Shown here piece after piece: positions 1 through 10,525 of a stretch of DNA of 32,971 bases. A program made the translations under genes and the position numbers. Below the pieces are notes generated by a model. The model was not told the origin of the DNA, searched no databases, and saw only the letters and a program-made list of their open reading frames with translations. Origin of the DNA: Lentisphaerota bacterium. Lineage in GTDB: Bacteria > Verrucomicrobiota > Lentisphaeria > Victivallales > Victivallaceae. Numbering within the stretch: position 1 is the first letter of the stretch; each line of letters begins with the position of its first letter. Where the stretch lies: positions 1 through 32,971 of the forward strand of contig SUWL01000030.1 of NCBI GenBank assembly GCA_015061495.1, given 5' to 3'.

Positions 1-63
1 ACTCAATATCCCGCCTAACAGCAGCAGCAGCAATTTTTTATTCAGCGTAAAGCGCAATGCCAT
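1..63 (-). CDS. N-terminus of an unidentified exported or membrane protein (partial)
   Basis: Only the first 21 codons of this minus-strand gene lie in the window. The start ATG (63-61) shares its A with the TGA stop of the acyltransferase gene (TGATG junction), so translation is probably coupled. The visible peptide starts with a short segment containing Arg and two Lys, followed by a run of Leu, Gly and Ile. That is the pattern of a signal peptide or N-terminal membrane anchor. The family cannot be named from so little sequence. The downstream position behind plsC suggests an envelope-related product, but that is inference only. Confidence 0.55.
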   Translation of the reverse strand, partial: MALRFTLNKKLLLLLLGGILS

Positions 64-869
64 CACTGTTTCTCCTCATTTTTCCAACGTTCAAAGGCTT
101 CGGCAATGAAATTTTCCACATACTCCTGCTGCGCCTGACCGTTGCCCTCGATATCCATTGCCGCACCGAATTCAAAATAAACCTCCCGCTGCGGACAGAT
201 CGGCCCCAGATCCCGGATCACTTTGCCATTTTCCAGGAAATCGGTTTTCAACGCCATGGGAACCACCGCCGCTCCGGCGGATTTTGCCAGTTTCACCCCG
301 ATGGAGTTGAATTGCTCCCGGTCAAATACCCGCGTGCGGGTGGATTGGGGAAAGACGATCATGGAACGGCCGTCCTGCAGAACTTTTTTGCCTTCAGAAA
401 GAACTTTTTTCAGATCTTCACGGGGGTTGGTGCGGGAAACACCGATCGCGCCGAGCGCGATGAGGATATCTTTGATATATGCCGTTTCCAGCAATGACTG
501 CTTGACCACAAAGGCAAAGTCCACGTATTCCCGGATGATCGCATGCAGCGATGCCGTTTCCAGCAGACTCATGTGATTGCCGATGATCACGACCGGTTTG
601 CCCTGCAGATCACGCAGGTGATTCAAACCGCGCAAATGCACCTTTGAACCGCAATCCTCGATCAATCGGATGTTGTCGTTGGAGTAGTGGATCTGATGAT
701 CCTTGTCCAGCTGCCCTTTGGCGGCACATCTGCCGCTTTTGACAAACGTCCCGAAATTACGCAAATAAAAGTACCAACGGCTTTTGAACATCAGCTTGAA
801 CATCAGCGATACCGGATGATTATCCGGAGTATCATAACTGTCAAGCCCATGAAACATATATTCGGACAT
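63..869 (-). CDS. plsC: Lysophospholipid acyltransferase (PlsC/1-acylglycerol-3-phosphate acyltransferase family)
   Basis: This is a 268-residue member of the PlsC acyltransferase family, which transfers acyl groups to lysophosphatidate or related lipids at the inner membrane. Block I is at residues 98-104 (NHMSLLE), giving H99-x4-E104 instead of the usual H-x4-D. Block III is FPQSTRT at 173-179 instead of FPEGTRS. A Pro-rich hydrophobic segment follows (AAVVPMALKTD). I chose the ATG at 869; a TTG at 884 is in frame, but a purine-rich GGGGGAA sequence precedes the ATG at a suitable distance. The gene has its own promoter in the gap after valS and overlaps the next gene by one base. The family assignment is firm, but the acyl acceptor is not certain because of the variant motifs. 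Confidence 0.85.
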   Translation of the reverse strand: MSEYMFHGLDSYDTPDNHPVSLMFKLMFKSRWYFYLRNFGTFVKSGRCAAKGQLDKDHQIHYSNDNIRLIEDCGSKVHLRGLNHLRDLQGKPVVIIGNHMSLLETASLHAIIREYVDFAFVVKQSLLETAYIKDILIALGAIGVSRTNPREDLKKVLSEGKKVLQDGRSMIVFPQSTRTRVFDREQFNSIGVKLAKSAGAAVVPMALKTDFLENGKVIRDLGPICPQREVYFEFGAAMDIEGNGQAQQEYVENFIAEAFERWKNEEKQ

Positions 870-911
870 AAAGGATTCCCCCAACTGCTGCTCACACTGT
901 AATTCTATAAT

Positions 912-940
912 AATATAACACCGGAGTGACGATAATGCAA
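912..940 (-). promoter_or_regulatory. Sigma-70-type promoter for the plsC gene
   Basis: On the minus strand TTGCAT (940-935) and TATATT (917-912) are separated by exactly 17 bases, in the 117-base gap between valS and plsC. The predicted start near 905 gives a leader of about 36 bases before the ATG at 869. The prediction rests on motif and spacing only. Confidence 0.55.
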
Positions 941-1001
941 GAGATGCACCGCAATATATTCATTGATCGTCAACATACTGCGGCGCATTTTGCAAAAGAA
1001 C

Positions 1002-3650
1002 TTATCTGGTCAATACCGCCAGCAGTTTTTCCGTTTCGGCAGCTTTCTGCTCCAATTCGGCAAGTTTGGTGCGGGCATCAGCCACCACCTGGGCGGGAGC
1101 TGAATTGACAAACTTCTCATTTGCCAGACGACCGCGGGTACCGGCGATCCACTTATTCAGATCGGCGAGCTGCTTATTGAGCCTGGCGACCTCTGCATCG
1201 ATATCGATCAGGTCGGCAAGCGGCAGACTCACCACGCCGCAAGTTACGGTCTGACTGGCGGCAGCTCCGCGCTTGTCGGCATCGAATGCTTCCAGTGTGA
1301 TCTCTATATCATTGGCATTGAGCAGACTCTTGAGGGAGGCAAGTTCTCCGTTGAGGAATTCTGCCATCTCCGCATTGGCGGCTTTGACGTGGAAATTGAG
1401 TTTCTTGCCGTCAGGCAGGTTGTAACTGCTGCGCAGGAAACGTCCGGCACGGATCAATTCAAATTTGGCATCCGTAACGGCGGCCTTTGCCGCATCGCTT
1501 CTGCCGCTGCCGGTGGTCGGGAACGATTCAAACATCAGGAATTTGCCGTCTTCCACAAAGCCCATACGGTGCGCCAGCTCTTCAGTGATGAACGGCATAA
1601 AGGGGTGCAGAAGTTTCAAAATCCGGAAAAGTGCGTAGTCCAGCACCGCCAGCGCCCGCTCCTTGTCGGCTCCGCCGGCGCGCATCGGAACCTTTTCCGC
1701 TTCCACGAACCAGTCGCAGAAATCGCTCCAGACCAGGTCGTACAAGGCGTGTGCCGCAGCGTGGAAACGGAAATTTTCCAACTCGTTTTCAATCGTTTCC
1801 GTAGCGGCATCAAGTTTGGCGAGCATCCAATTCTCGTCACTTGAGAGTTCTCCGGCGGGCAGTTCCCGGCAGTTAGCCGAACAATCTCCCTGCATCTGCC
1901 GGAAACGGCAGGCGTTCCAGAGTTTGTTGGCGAAGTTTCTGCCGATCTCGCACTTTTCATTGCTGTATTTGATATCCATGCCGATCGGAGCGATGTAGGC
2001 AATGGAGAAACGCAGCGCATCGGCGCCATATTCTTTGATCACATCCAGCGGGTCGGGAGAGTTGCCCAGACTTTTGGAGAGTTTCCTGCCCAGATCGTCG
2101 CGGATGATACTGGTGAAGTACACATTGTTAAAGGGGATCTGTCCGGTAAATTCACATCCCGCCATGATCATGCGCGCCACCCAGAAAAAGATGATATCCG
2201 GCCCGGTCACCAAATCATTGGTCGGGTAGAATTTCTCCATCTCCTCTTTGCCGCCGTTGGGCCAGCCCATGATGGAGAACGGCCACAGCCAGCTGCTGAA
2301 CCAGGTATCCAGCACGTCCTCTTCCTGACGCCAGTTATCTCCTGCCGGAGCTTCTTCACCGATGTAGATCTCGCCCTTTTCATTGTACCATGCCGGGATC
2401 CGGTGTCCCCACCACAACTGCCGGGAAATACACCAGTCCTGAATATTCTCCATCCAGTGGAAATAGGTTTTGGTCCACCGTTCCGGATGGAACTTGATCT
2501 TGCCGCTTTTGACCGCTTCGATCGCCGGTTTGGCAAGTTCGCCCATCTTGCAGAACCACTGGGCACTGACCAGGGTTTCGATCGGCACATTGCCGCGTTC
2601 AGAGAAGCCGACGGCATGGGTGATATCTTCGATTTTCTCCAGCAAACCGGCCTCTTCCATCCGTTTCACGCAGAGTTCCCGGGCAGCGAAACGATCCATG
2701 CCGACAAATTCCGCCGGGCAGAAATCGTTGAGCGAACCATCCGGATTCATGATATTGATAACTTCCAGATTGCACCGTTTACCGACTTCAAAGTCGTTGG
2801 GGTCATGTCCCGGAGTGATTTTGACACAGCCGGTACCTTTGGTCGGGTCAGCGTGCTGATCGCCGACGATGGGGATCTCCCGGTCGGTAAGCGGCAGTTT
2901 GACCATTTTGCCGATGAGATCTTTGAACCGGGGATCTTCGGGGTGGACAGCCACTGCGGTATCGCCGAACATCGTTTCCGGACGGGTGGTGGCAACGGTC
3001 AGATAACCGGAGCCGTCGGCAAGCGGATAGCGGAAATAGTAGAATTTGCCCGCCACATCCTTGTAGATCACCTCTTCATCAGAAAGTGCGCTTTTGGCAG
3101 CCGGACACCAGTTGATCATGCGCTGGCCGCGGTAGATGTATCCTTTTTCATAAAGCTGAATGAAAACTTTGCGGACTGCCGCCGAAAGCCCCTCATCCAT
3201 AGTGAATCGTTCCCGTTCCCAGTCGCAGGAACAGCCCAGTGTGCGGAGCTGACGGATGATTTTGCCGCCGAACTCCTCTTTCCACTGCCAGACCCGTTTG
3301 ATGAATTCATCTCTGCCCAGTTCGTCCCGGGTGACATTTTCGGTTTCTTTGAGATATTTCACCACCCGTGCTTCGGTAGCGATACCGGCGTGGTCGGTAC
3401 CGGGGAACCAGCACACTTCAAAACCTTTCATCCGGGCGCGGCGGCAGAGGATATCCTGCAAGGTGTTATTCAGCACATGTCCCAGAGTCAGGATGCCCGT
3501 GACATTCGGCGGGGGGATAACGATCGAATATCCCGGTTTTGCTGAAGCCGGATCGCCATGAAAACAATTTGCTTTTTCCCATTCGGGAAACCACTTTTTC
3601 TCAACTTCTGCCGATTCGTATGCTCTCGGCAACGGTTCCATAGATGCCAT
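1002..3650 (-). CDS. valS: Valyl-tRNA synthetase
   Basis: This 882-residue class Ia aminoacyl-tRNA synthetase charges tRNA-Val in the cytoplasm. The N-terminus has the ValS signature IPPPNVTG, directly followed by the HIGH-type motif TLGH (residues 55-58). The KMSKS loop is KLSKS at 523-527. Between them lie the CP1 editing insertion and the conserved zinc-free core with WCISRQLWWGH and DVLDTWFSS. The last 60 or so residues form the Leu/Ala/Lys-rich coiled-coil arm typical of bacterial ValS. Length matches the family. The ATG at 3650 follows a GGAG ribosome site. The gene lies only 22 bases behind secA, so it is probably in the pyrE-secA-valS unit. Confidence 0.97.
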   Translation of the reverse strand: MASMEPLPRAYESAEVEKKWFPEWEKANCFHGDPASAKPGYSIVIPPPNVTGILTLGHVLNNTLQDILCRRARMKGFEVCWFPGTDHAGIATEARVVKYLKETENVTRDELGRDEFIKRVWQWKEEFGGKIIRQLRTLGCSCDWERERFTMDEGLSAAVRKVFIQLYEKGYIYRGQRMINWCPAAKSALSDEEVIYKDVAGKFYYFRYPLADGSGYLTVATTRPETMFGDTAVAVHPEDPRFKDLIGKMVKLPLTDREIPIVGDQHADPTKGTGCVKITPGHDPNDFEVGKRCNLEVINIMNPDGSLNDFCPAEFVGMDRFAARELCVKRMEEAGLLEKIEDITHAVGFSERGNVPIETLVSAQWFCKMGELAKPAIEAVKSGKIKFHPERWTKTYFHWMENIQDWCISRQLWWGHRIPAWYNEKGEIYIGEEAPAGDNWRQEEDVLDTWFSSWLWPFSIMGWPNGGKEEMEKFYPTNDLVTGPDIIFFWVARMIMAGCEFTGQIPFNNVYFTSIIRDDLGRKLSKSLGNSPDPLDVIKEYGADALRFSIAYIAPIGMDIKYSNEKCEIGRNFANKLWNACRFRQMQGDCSANCRELPAGELSSDENWMLAKLDAATETIENELENFRFHAAAHALYDLVWSDFCDWFVEAEKVPMRAGGADKERALAVLDYALFRILKLLHPFMPFITEELAHRMGFVEDGKFLMFESFPTTGSGRSDAAKAAVTDAKFELIRAGRFLRSSYNLPDGKKLNFHVKAANAEMAEFLNGELASLKSLLNANDIEITLEAFDADKRGAAASQTVTCGVVSLPLADLIDIDAEVARLNKQLADLNKWIAGTRGRLANEKFVNSAPAQVVADARTKLAELEQKAAETEKLLAVLTR

Positions 3651-3672
3651 ATTTCAAATTCTCCAATCGTAA

Positions 3673-6639
<2,967 letters not shown>

Positions 6640-6663
6640 TGAAAATCGGTCCTTATGTGGAAA

Positions 6664-7233
6664 TTACTTGCTGCCGGGACGGTCGATCGGCAATTTTTCC
6701 GCACACAAAGGACACTCTGCCGGGTCGTAGGTGGGCAGAGACAGTTTCAATGCGCTCTCGAATTTCGGCACGTCAAAGGAGGCAGTACCGCCGGAACGGT
6801 CAACGATCACCGCGACACCGGCGACATCACCGCCTTTGCTGCGGACGAGGTCGATGGTCTGCTGGACTCTGCCGCCTTTGGTCACGACATCTTCAGCGAC
6901 GAGGATCTTCTCTCCCGGAGCGATGGAGAAACCGCGTTTCAGCACCAGTTCGCCGTCCTCTTTATCCGCGAAAATGGCGCGGCATCCCAATGCGCGGGCG
7001 ACCTCCTGACCGACGATCAGACCGCCGACTGCGGGGCTGATGACTGCAGAAATTTTTTCGCCCTTGAACTTCTCCGCCAAATGGGAACAGACCACTTCGG
7101 CTTTGTCGGGATACTGCAGCAGCAGTGCCGCCTGGAAAAACTGGTTGCTGTGCAGACCGCTGCGGAGCTGGAAGTGACCGGTAAGCAGCGCTCCGGATTC
7201 TTTGAGAATGTTGATGATTTCGTTTTCAGTCAT
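6664..7233 (-). CDS. pyrE: Orotate phosphoribosyltransferase
   Basis: PyrE joins orotate to PRPP, giving OMP in de novo pyrimidine synthesis. The 189-residue protein has the PRPP-binding loop EDVVTKGG at residues 114-121, the N-terminal LTGHFQLRSGLHS substrate segment and a conserved AVGGLIVGQEVA segment. The C-terminal ECPLCAEKLPIDRPGS tail is typical of the short PyrE subfamily. The ATG at 7233 is preceded by GAGG at about 7 bases. It is the first gene of the pyrE-secA-valS series. Confidence 0.95.
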   Translation of the reverse strand: MTENEIINILKESGALLTGHFQLRSGLHSNQFFQAALLLQYPDKAEVVCSHLAEKFKGEKISAVISPAVGGLIVGQEVARALGCRAIFADKEDGELVLKRGFSIAPGEKILVAEDVVTKGGRVQQTIDLVRSKGGDVAGVAVIVDRSGGTASFDVPKFESALKLSLPTYDPAECPLCAEKLPIDRPGSK

Positions 7234-7249
7234 GGTATTACCTCACATT

Positions 7250-7280
7250 TTTATACATTAAAAACTTCAATTTTTATCAA
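7250..7280 (-). promoter_or_regulatory. Weak candidate promoter for pyrE
   Basis: On the minus strand TTGATA (7280-7275) and TATAAA (7255-7250) lie 17 bases upstream of the pyrE start. The spacer is 19 bases, longer than ideal, and the -10 box is very close to the ribosome site, so the true promoter may use another register of this AT-rich stretch. Confidence 0.25.
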
Positions 7281-7297
7281 ATCCATAATTGCACCGA

Positions 7298-7332
7298 AGG
7301 GCGAAAGGATCATTTTGACCGTCTTTCGCCCT
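7298..7332 (-). terminator. Terminator-like hairpin after the ptsN/zinc-ribbon genes
   Basis: AGGGCGAAAG (7298-7307) pairs perfectly with CTTTCGCCCT (7323-7332), giving a 10-bp stem, extended by one G-U pair, around a 13-base loop. It lies about 65 bases beyond the zinc-ribbon gene stop and upstream of pyrE. No strong U-tract follows on the minus strand, so it may act as a terminator with Rho or as an mRNA 3'-end stabiliser. Confidence 0.45.
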
Positions 7333-7395
7333 GAACGCCGCTTTGATTTGCCAGTTTTGCCGCAGTTGATTCTTTATCGTGTATGAAACAGCCTC

Positions 7396-7788
7396 TTAAC
7401 GGAACAACTGGGGACTGGAAGGTTCGACCCACAAGTGGAAGTCGATCTTCCTGCCGGCGATCTCAAGGGTGATAAGCGTATTGAGCCGGGTCAGCAGCAA
7501 AGCGTAAGGCACTCTGACCTCGCCGCCTGCGACATTGACCGACACCACGCTGTCACCGAGGATATCTTCACATTCACGGATGGAAGCGATCAGCTTCATC
7601 ATCCGCAGCAATTTGCCGCGCAGTGTTTCATCCAGCGCATACGCCCGGTGGCACACCGGACAGACCGCCTGGAAATCCGCATCTGCGACATCGGCTATAT
7701 CAAAACCGACCACGCCCTCGCAATCATCGGTAAGGCAGTGAAAATCCAACTGGGCTTTGGGAGCGGCGGGGGTTGACTCGATGCTCAT
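7396..7788 (-). CDS. Small zinc-ribbon protein of unknown function
   Basis: I do not recognise this 130-residue family. Near the N-terminus it has two cysteine pairs, Cys18-x4-Cys23 and Cys43-x2-Cys46 (CPVC), with the spacing of a zinc ribbon. A charged helix follows (KLLRMMKLIASIRECEDIL), then a beta-rich segment ending in FHLWVEP. There is no signal peptide, so a cytoplasmic location is expected. Its ATG overlaps the stop of the ptsN-like gene in an ATGA junction, implying coupled translation and a shared role with the EIIA protein. It could be a small regulatory partner, but nothing in the sequence proves that. Confidence 0.8.
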   Translation of the reverse strand: MSIESTPAAPKAQLDFHCLTDDCEGVVGFDIADVADADFQAVCPVCHRAYALDETLRGKLLRMMKLIASIRECEDILGDSVVSVNVAGGEVRVPYALLLTRLNTLITLEIAGRKIDFHLWVEPSSPQLFR

Positions 7789-8252
7789 TGGGGGTCTTCT
7801 TCCTGCTGGATGACTTTGAGCAGATCGACGGTGTTTCCGACGGTACCGAGGATCTGATCGATCAGTTTCTGATTGCGCAGTCTGCGGGAAATACTGGAGA
7901 GCAGCTGCAGATAGGCTTCCTGATTCTCATCCGGAGCGACCGTGAATACGATCACCCGCACCGGCTGATCATCCAAGCCCTGGTAATCTTCGATAGGATT
8001 CTCGCAAACGCCGACGATCACATAGGGGTGCAGGATATCATTGACGCGGATATGGGGCAGTGCGAGCATACCGCCGACGCCGGTGGTCATCATCTGTTCA
8101 CGTTTCCATGCCAGACGGAAGATCACATCGCGGCTCAATTTGGTCAAATCCGCCGCTCTGGAAATCAGCTGATCCATAACTTCCAGTTTGGTTTTCCCGA
8201 CAAGAGTCATTACCGAATCTTTGTCCACATACTGGGAAAAATCATTCTTCAT
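7785..8252 (-). CDS. ptsN: PTS EIIA-type (PtsN-like) phosphocarrier/regulatory protein
   Basis: This 155-residue single-domain protein belongs to the fructose/nitrogen-type EIIA family. The expected phosphorylated histidine is His67 in the ALPHIRV segment, matching the IAIPH motif of PtsN. The C-terminal half has the conserved helix QLLSSISRRLRNQKLIDQIL. No EIIB or EIIC transport partner is adjacent, so a regulatory role as in nitrogen-PTS signalling is more likely than sugar uptake. It is expressed from a near-consensus promoter and overlaps the zinc-ribbon gene by four bases. No EI or HPr gene is visible here, so the phosphate donor is unknown. Confidence 0.85.
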   Translation of the reverse strand: MKNDFSQYVDKDSVMTLVGKTKLEVMDQLISRAADLTKLSRDVIFRLAWKREQMMTTGVGGMLALPHIRVNDILHPYVIVGVCENPIEDYQGLDDQPVRVIVFTVAPDENQEAYLQLLSSISRRLRNQKLIDQILGTVGNTVDLLKVIQQEEDPQ

Positions 8253-8313
8253 AGTTCTTTCTCCGTAGATCCGTAAATATTTTTTAAGAATATTCGTAAG
8301 TTATCCAAATGAT

Positions 8314-8342
8314 AAAATACCGCAGAAAAATATTTTTGTCAA
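8314..8342 (-). promoter_or_regulatory. Strong sigma-70-type promoter for the ptsN-like gene
   Basis: On the minus strand a perfect TTGACA (8342-8337) is followed after exactly 17 bases by TATTTT (8319-8314). Transcription would start near 8307, leaving a leader of about 55 bases. The -35 box begins only 8 bases beyond the stop of the glycosyltransferase gene, so no room is left for a terminator and read-through from the upstream unit is possible. Confidence 0.75.
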
Positions 8343-8350
8343 CTGCTTTT

Positions 8351-9436
8351 TCATATTTTTTTCATAAATCCGCTGAAAAAATGCAAAAATCGCAGGGTTT
8401 TCAGCCCGTCGAACCATTCGTGGAACGCATTGACTGCCGCATCTGTTCTTGCCGGAAGATTGGCGAGCACCTTTTTCCAGACCTCCGGGAAGCGTTCCCG
8501 CAGGAAAAATTCCGCAGCGGCGGCGGGCAGTTTCAACAGGAAATTTTCCGGTGAAGTCAGATTTTCACTGCAGACAGAATCCAGCACTTTTTTCAGCATG
8601 ACAAACGCCCCGTCGGGGATCACATTCAACTCTTCCCCGCGCAATATCTGTGCCACCGCCGGACCGGTACCGAAAGGCACTCTGGTGGAGATCCGCGGCG
8701 AAGGATACACCAGTTTTTCCTCAATGCTGCGCACACCGGTGGTTTTGGCGACCGCCTGCAGGAAGTAGAAATCCTCTCCGGCTTCCCGGACTTTCATTCC
8801 CCCGGCTTTCAAATACGCATCGCACCGCACCGCAAAGGCGGAACCCACGGTAAAAAAGGCGTAAGGTGACCCCGCCTGCCGGAGTCTGTCCACATAACCG
8901 GCAAGATAATCCTCGTAACAGTCGATCGCCGCCTGATGGAGCGCATCTCCGGCACGCTGGTGTTTGAAGCCGATGGAAACCGCCCCGCCTTTGAGTGCTT
9001 CCGGCAAAACTTTTACGAAATAATCCTCCGCAACCAGCGTGTCGGCATCCATGGAAAAGATCACGCTTTTTTCCATATCTTCCGCCTGCAATGTGCGGAT
9101 AAAGGCATCCATGCCCGCTTTGCGTGCCGCCCCGGCTCCGCCGGATAATTCCGGCAGAAAAATGGGATATACCCCGGGAAAAACTCCGGTACGGATCAGT
9201 TCGTAAAGCGTTTCAGAATCACGTTTATCCGCATGCGGCGGATAATTTATCACTGCGATAATGGCGATATGTTCCGGAATTTTTGCCATTGCCTGCCGCA
9301 GCGAGTGTTCTGTCGCCGCGAAATGGGTCAATTCATTGTATACCGGGATCACGACCGCATGACGGCTCAACTGATATTCCGGCAGATCCGGAGCGGAATT
9401 TTTACGCACATATTTGTTGAAGTCAAATTCCCGCAT
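8351..9436 (-). CDS. Family 2 glycosyltransferase
   Basis: This 361-residue protein has a GT-A nucleotide-sugar-binding fold. The N-terminal strand VVIPVYNE is at residues 28-35, the metal-binding DAD motif is at 130-132 (SMDADT), and a GEDFYFLQ segment at 220-227 matches the acidic catalytic region of family 2 enzymes. No membrane segment is evident, so it is probably a cytosolic or peripheral enzyme. The acceptor and sugar cannot be read from sequence. The last 90 residues have no recognised domain. The ATG at 9436 follows GGAGG at 8 bases and lies inside the end of hydE (14-base overlap). It is the last gene of the nine-gene unit. Confidence 0.85.
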   Translation of the reverse strand: MREFDFNKYVRKNSAPDLPEYQLSRHAVVIPVYNELTHFAATEHSLRQAMAKIPEHIAIIAVINYPPHADKRDSETLYELIRTGVFPGVYPIFLPELSGGAGAARKAGMDAFIRTLQAEDMEKSVIFSMDADTLVAEDYFVKVLPEALKGGAVSIGFKHQRAGDALHQAAIDCYEDYLAGYVDRLRQAGSPYAFFTVGSAFAVRCDAYLKAGGMKVREAGEDFYFLQAVAKTTGVRSIEEKLVYPSPRISTRVPFGTGPAVAQILRGEELNVIPDGAFVMLKKVLDSVCSENLTSPENFLLKLPAAAAEFFLRERFPEVWKKVLANLPARTDAAVNAFHEWFDGLKTLRFLHFFSGFMKKI

Positions 9437-10523
9437 TTGCCATCCTCCGGAAGTAATGCGGCGGATCGCCGTCTTCGTGGAAACGGGGCACTTCTCCGAT
9501 CGCCGCCAGAGATCCGATCAGTTGGGTGCGGATGCTTTCCGCATTCTCATCCAGAGCCGGTTTGCCGTTGTAAAGCTGATAATCCTTGCGGAACGCAGTA
9601 TCTCCGACATTGGGCATGATCACATTCGCCCCGGCGCAGATCCCCCGTTCCCTGCCGCTGACCGGATCGATCGCCTGCAGTGCCGTCGTCGCCGCGATAT
9701 TCACATCCCGCAACACCAGCCGGGTAACGGCGATCATCCGCAAAGAGAGTTTCAAACGCTGTTCCGCCATGCCCGGCAAATCCGGCCCGCTTTTGCCAAG
9801 CGGCGTATCTGCCTGCGGAATAAACGGTCCCATGCCGATCATATCCAGATCCATCGTCCGGAAAAAATCGATATCTCCAGCCAGATCCGCCGTACTTTGC
9901 CCCGGCAGACCGATCATCACTCCGGAACCGGTCTGATAACCGGCTTCTTTCAATCTTTCCAATGCCGCTTTTCTGGCGGCAAGCGTAGTTTCTGCCGGAT
10001 GGATGGCACGGTAAATGCTTTCACTGGAACTCTCGATGCGGAGCAGATACCTTTTTGCTCCCGCCTTGCGCCAGCGCAGATAAGTTGCCAGACTCTGTTC
10101 GCCGCAGGAGAGCGTGATCCCCGGTTTATACGGCAATTCACCTATGCGGAACAAAATCTCCTCCACCAGATCTGCAAATGCCGCATCGCTGCGTTCGCCG
10201 CTTTGCAGCACCACCGAACCGTAACCGAATTCACCTGCCAGCGCGGCACCATGGACGATCTCATCCATGCTCATCACATAACGGGTGACTTTGGAATTGC
10301 TTTTGCGGATGCCGCAGTAGAGGCAATCCCGGGTACAGATGTTGGAAAACTCCACCAGCCCGCGCAGATTGACCAGATTGCCGAAAAGTTCCCTTTTCAA
10401 CCCCTGCGCCGCCTGAAAAAGTTCCCCTTCCGCCGCTTCATCCGGCGGAGCAAGCAGTACGGCGATCTCCGTCTTGTCCAGAAATGCGCCATCCACCGCT
10501 TTTTTCAAAATTTCACGGTACAT
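9423..10523 (-). CDS. hydE: [FeFe]-hydrogenase maturation radical SAM enzyme HydE
   Basis: HydE takes part in assembly of the H-cluster of [FeFe]-hydrogenases. The product (366 residues from ATG 10523) has the radical-SAM motif Cys63-x3-Cys67-x2-Cys70 (CTRDCLYC). It also has HydE-specific segments: VLQSGE, RYLLRIES, GSGVMIGLPGQS, MIGMGPFIPQADTPL and GANVIMPN. These distinguish it from BioB and from HydG/ThiH. The accessory [2Fe-2S] cysteines near the C-terminus of some HydE proteins are absent, which is common and compatible with activity. I prefer ATG 10523 over GTG 10529, which overlaps the permease stop, because the GAGGAG ribosome site is spaced correctly for the ATG. No hydF, hydG or hydrogenase gene is in the window. 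Confidence 0.88.
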   Translation of the reverse strand: MYREILKKAVDGAFLDKTEIAVLLAPPDEAAEGELFQAAQGLKRELFGNLVNLRGLVEFSNICTRDCLYCGIRKSNSKVTRYVMSMDEIVHGAALAGEFGYGSVVLQSGERSDAAFADLVEEILFRIGELPYKPGITLSCGEQSLATYLRWRKAGAKRYLLRIESSSESIYRAIHPAETTLAARKAALERLKEAGYQTGSGVMIGLPGQSTADLAGDIDFFRTMDLDMIGMGPFIPQADTPLGKSGPDLPGMAEQRLKLSLRMIAVTRLVLRDVNIAATTALQAIDPVSGRERGICAGANVIMPNVGDTAFRKDYQLYNGKPALDENAESIRTQLIGSLAAIGEVPRFHEDGDPPHYFRRMANAGI

Positions 10524-10525
10524 TT

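Noticed and set aside
9423-10523. Reading the radical SAM gene as biotin synthase BioB
   Set aside because: The GVMIGLPGQS, GPFIPQADTPL and GANVIMPN segments are those of HydE, and the conserved BioB [2Fe-2S] ligands are not evident.
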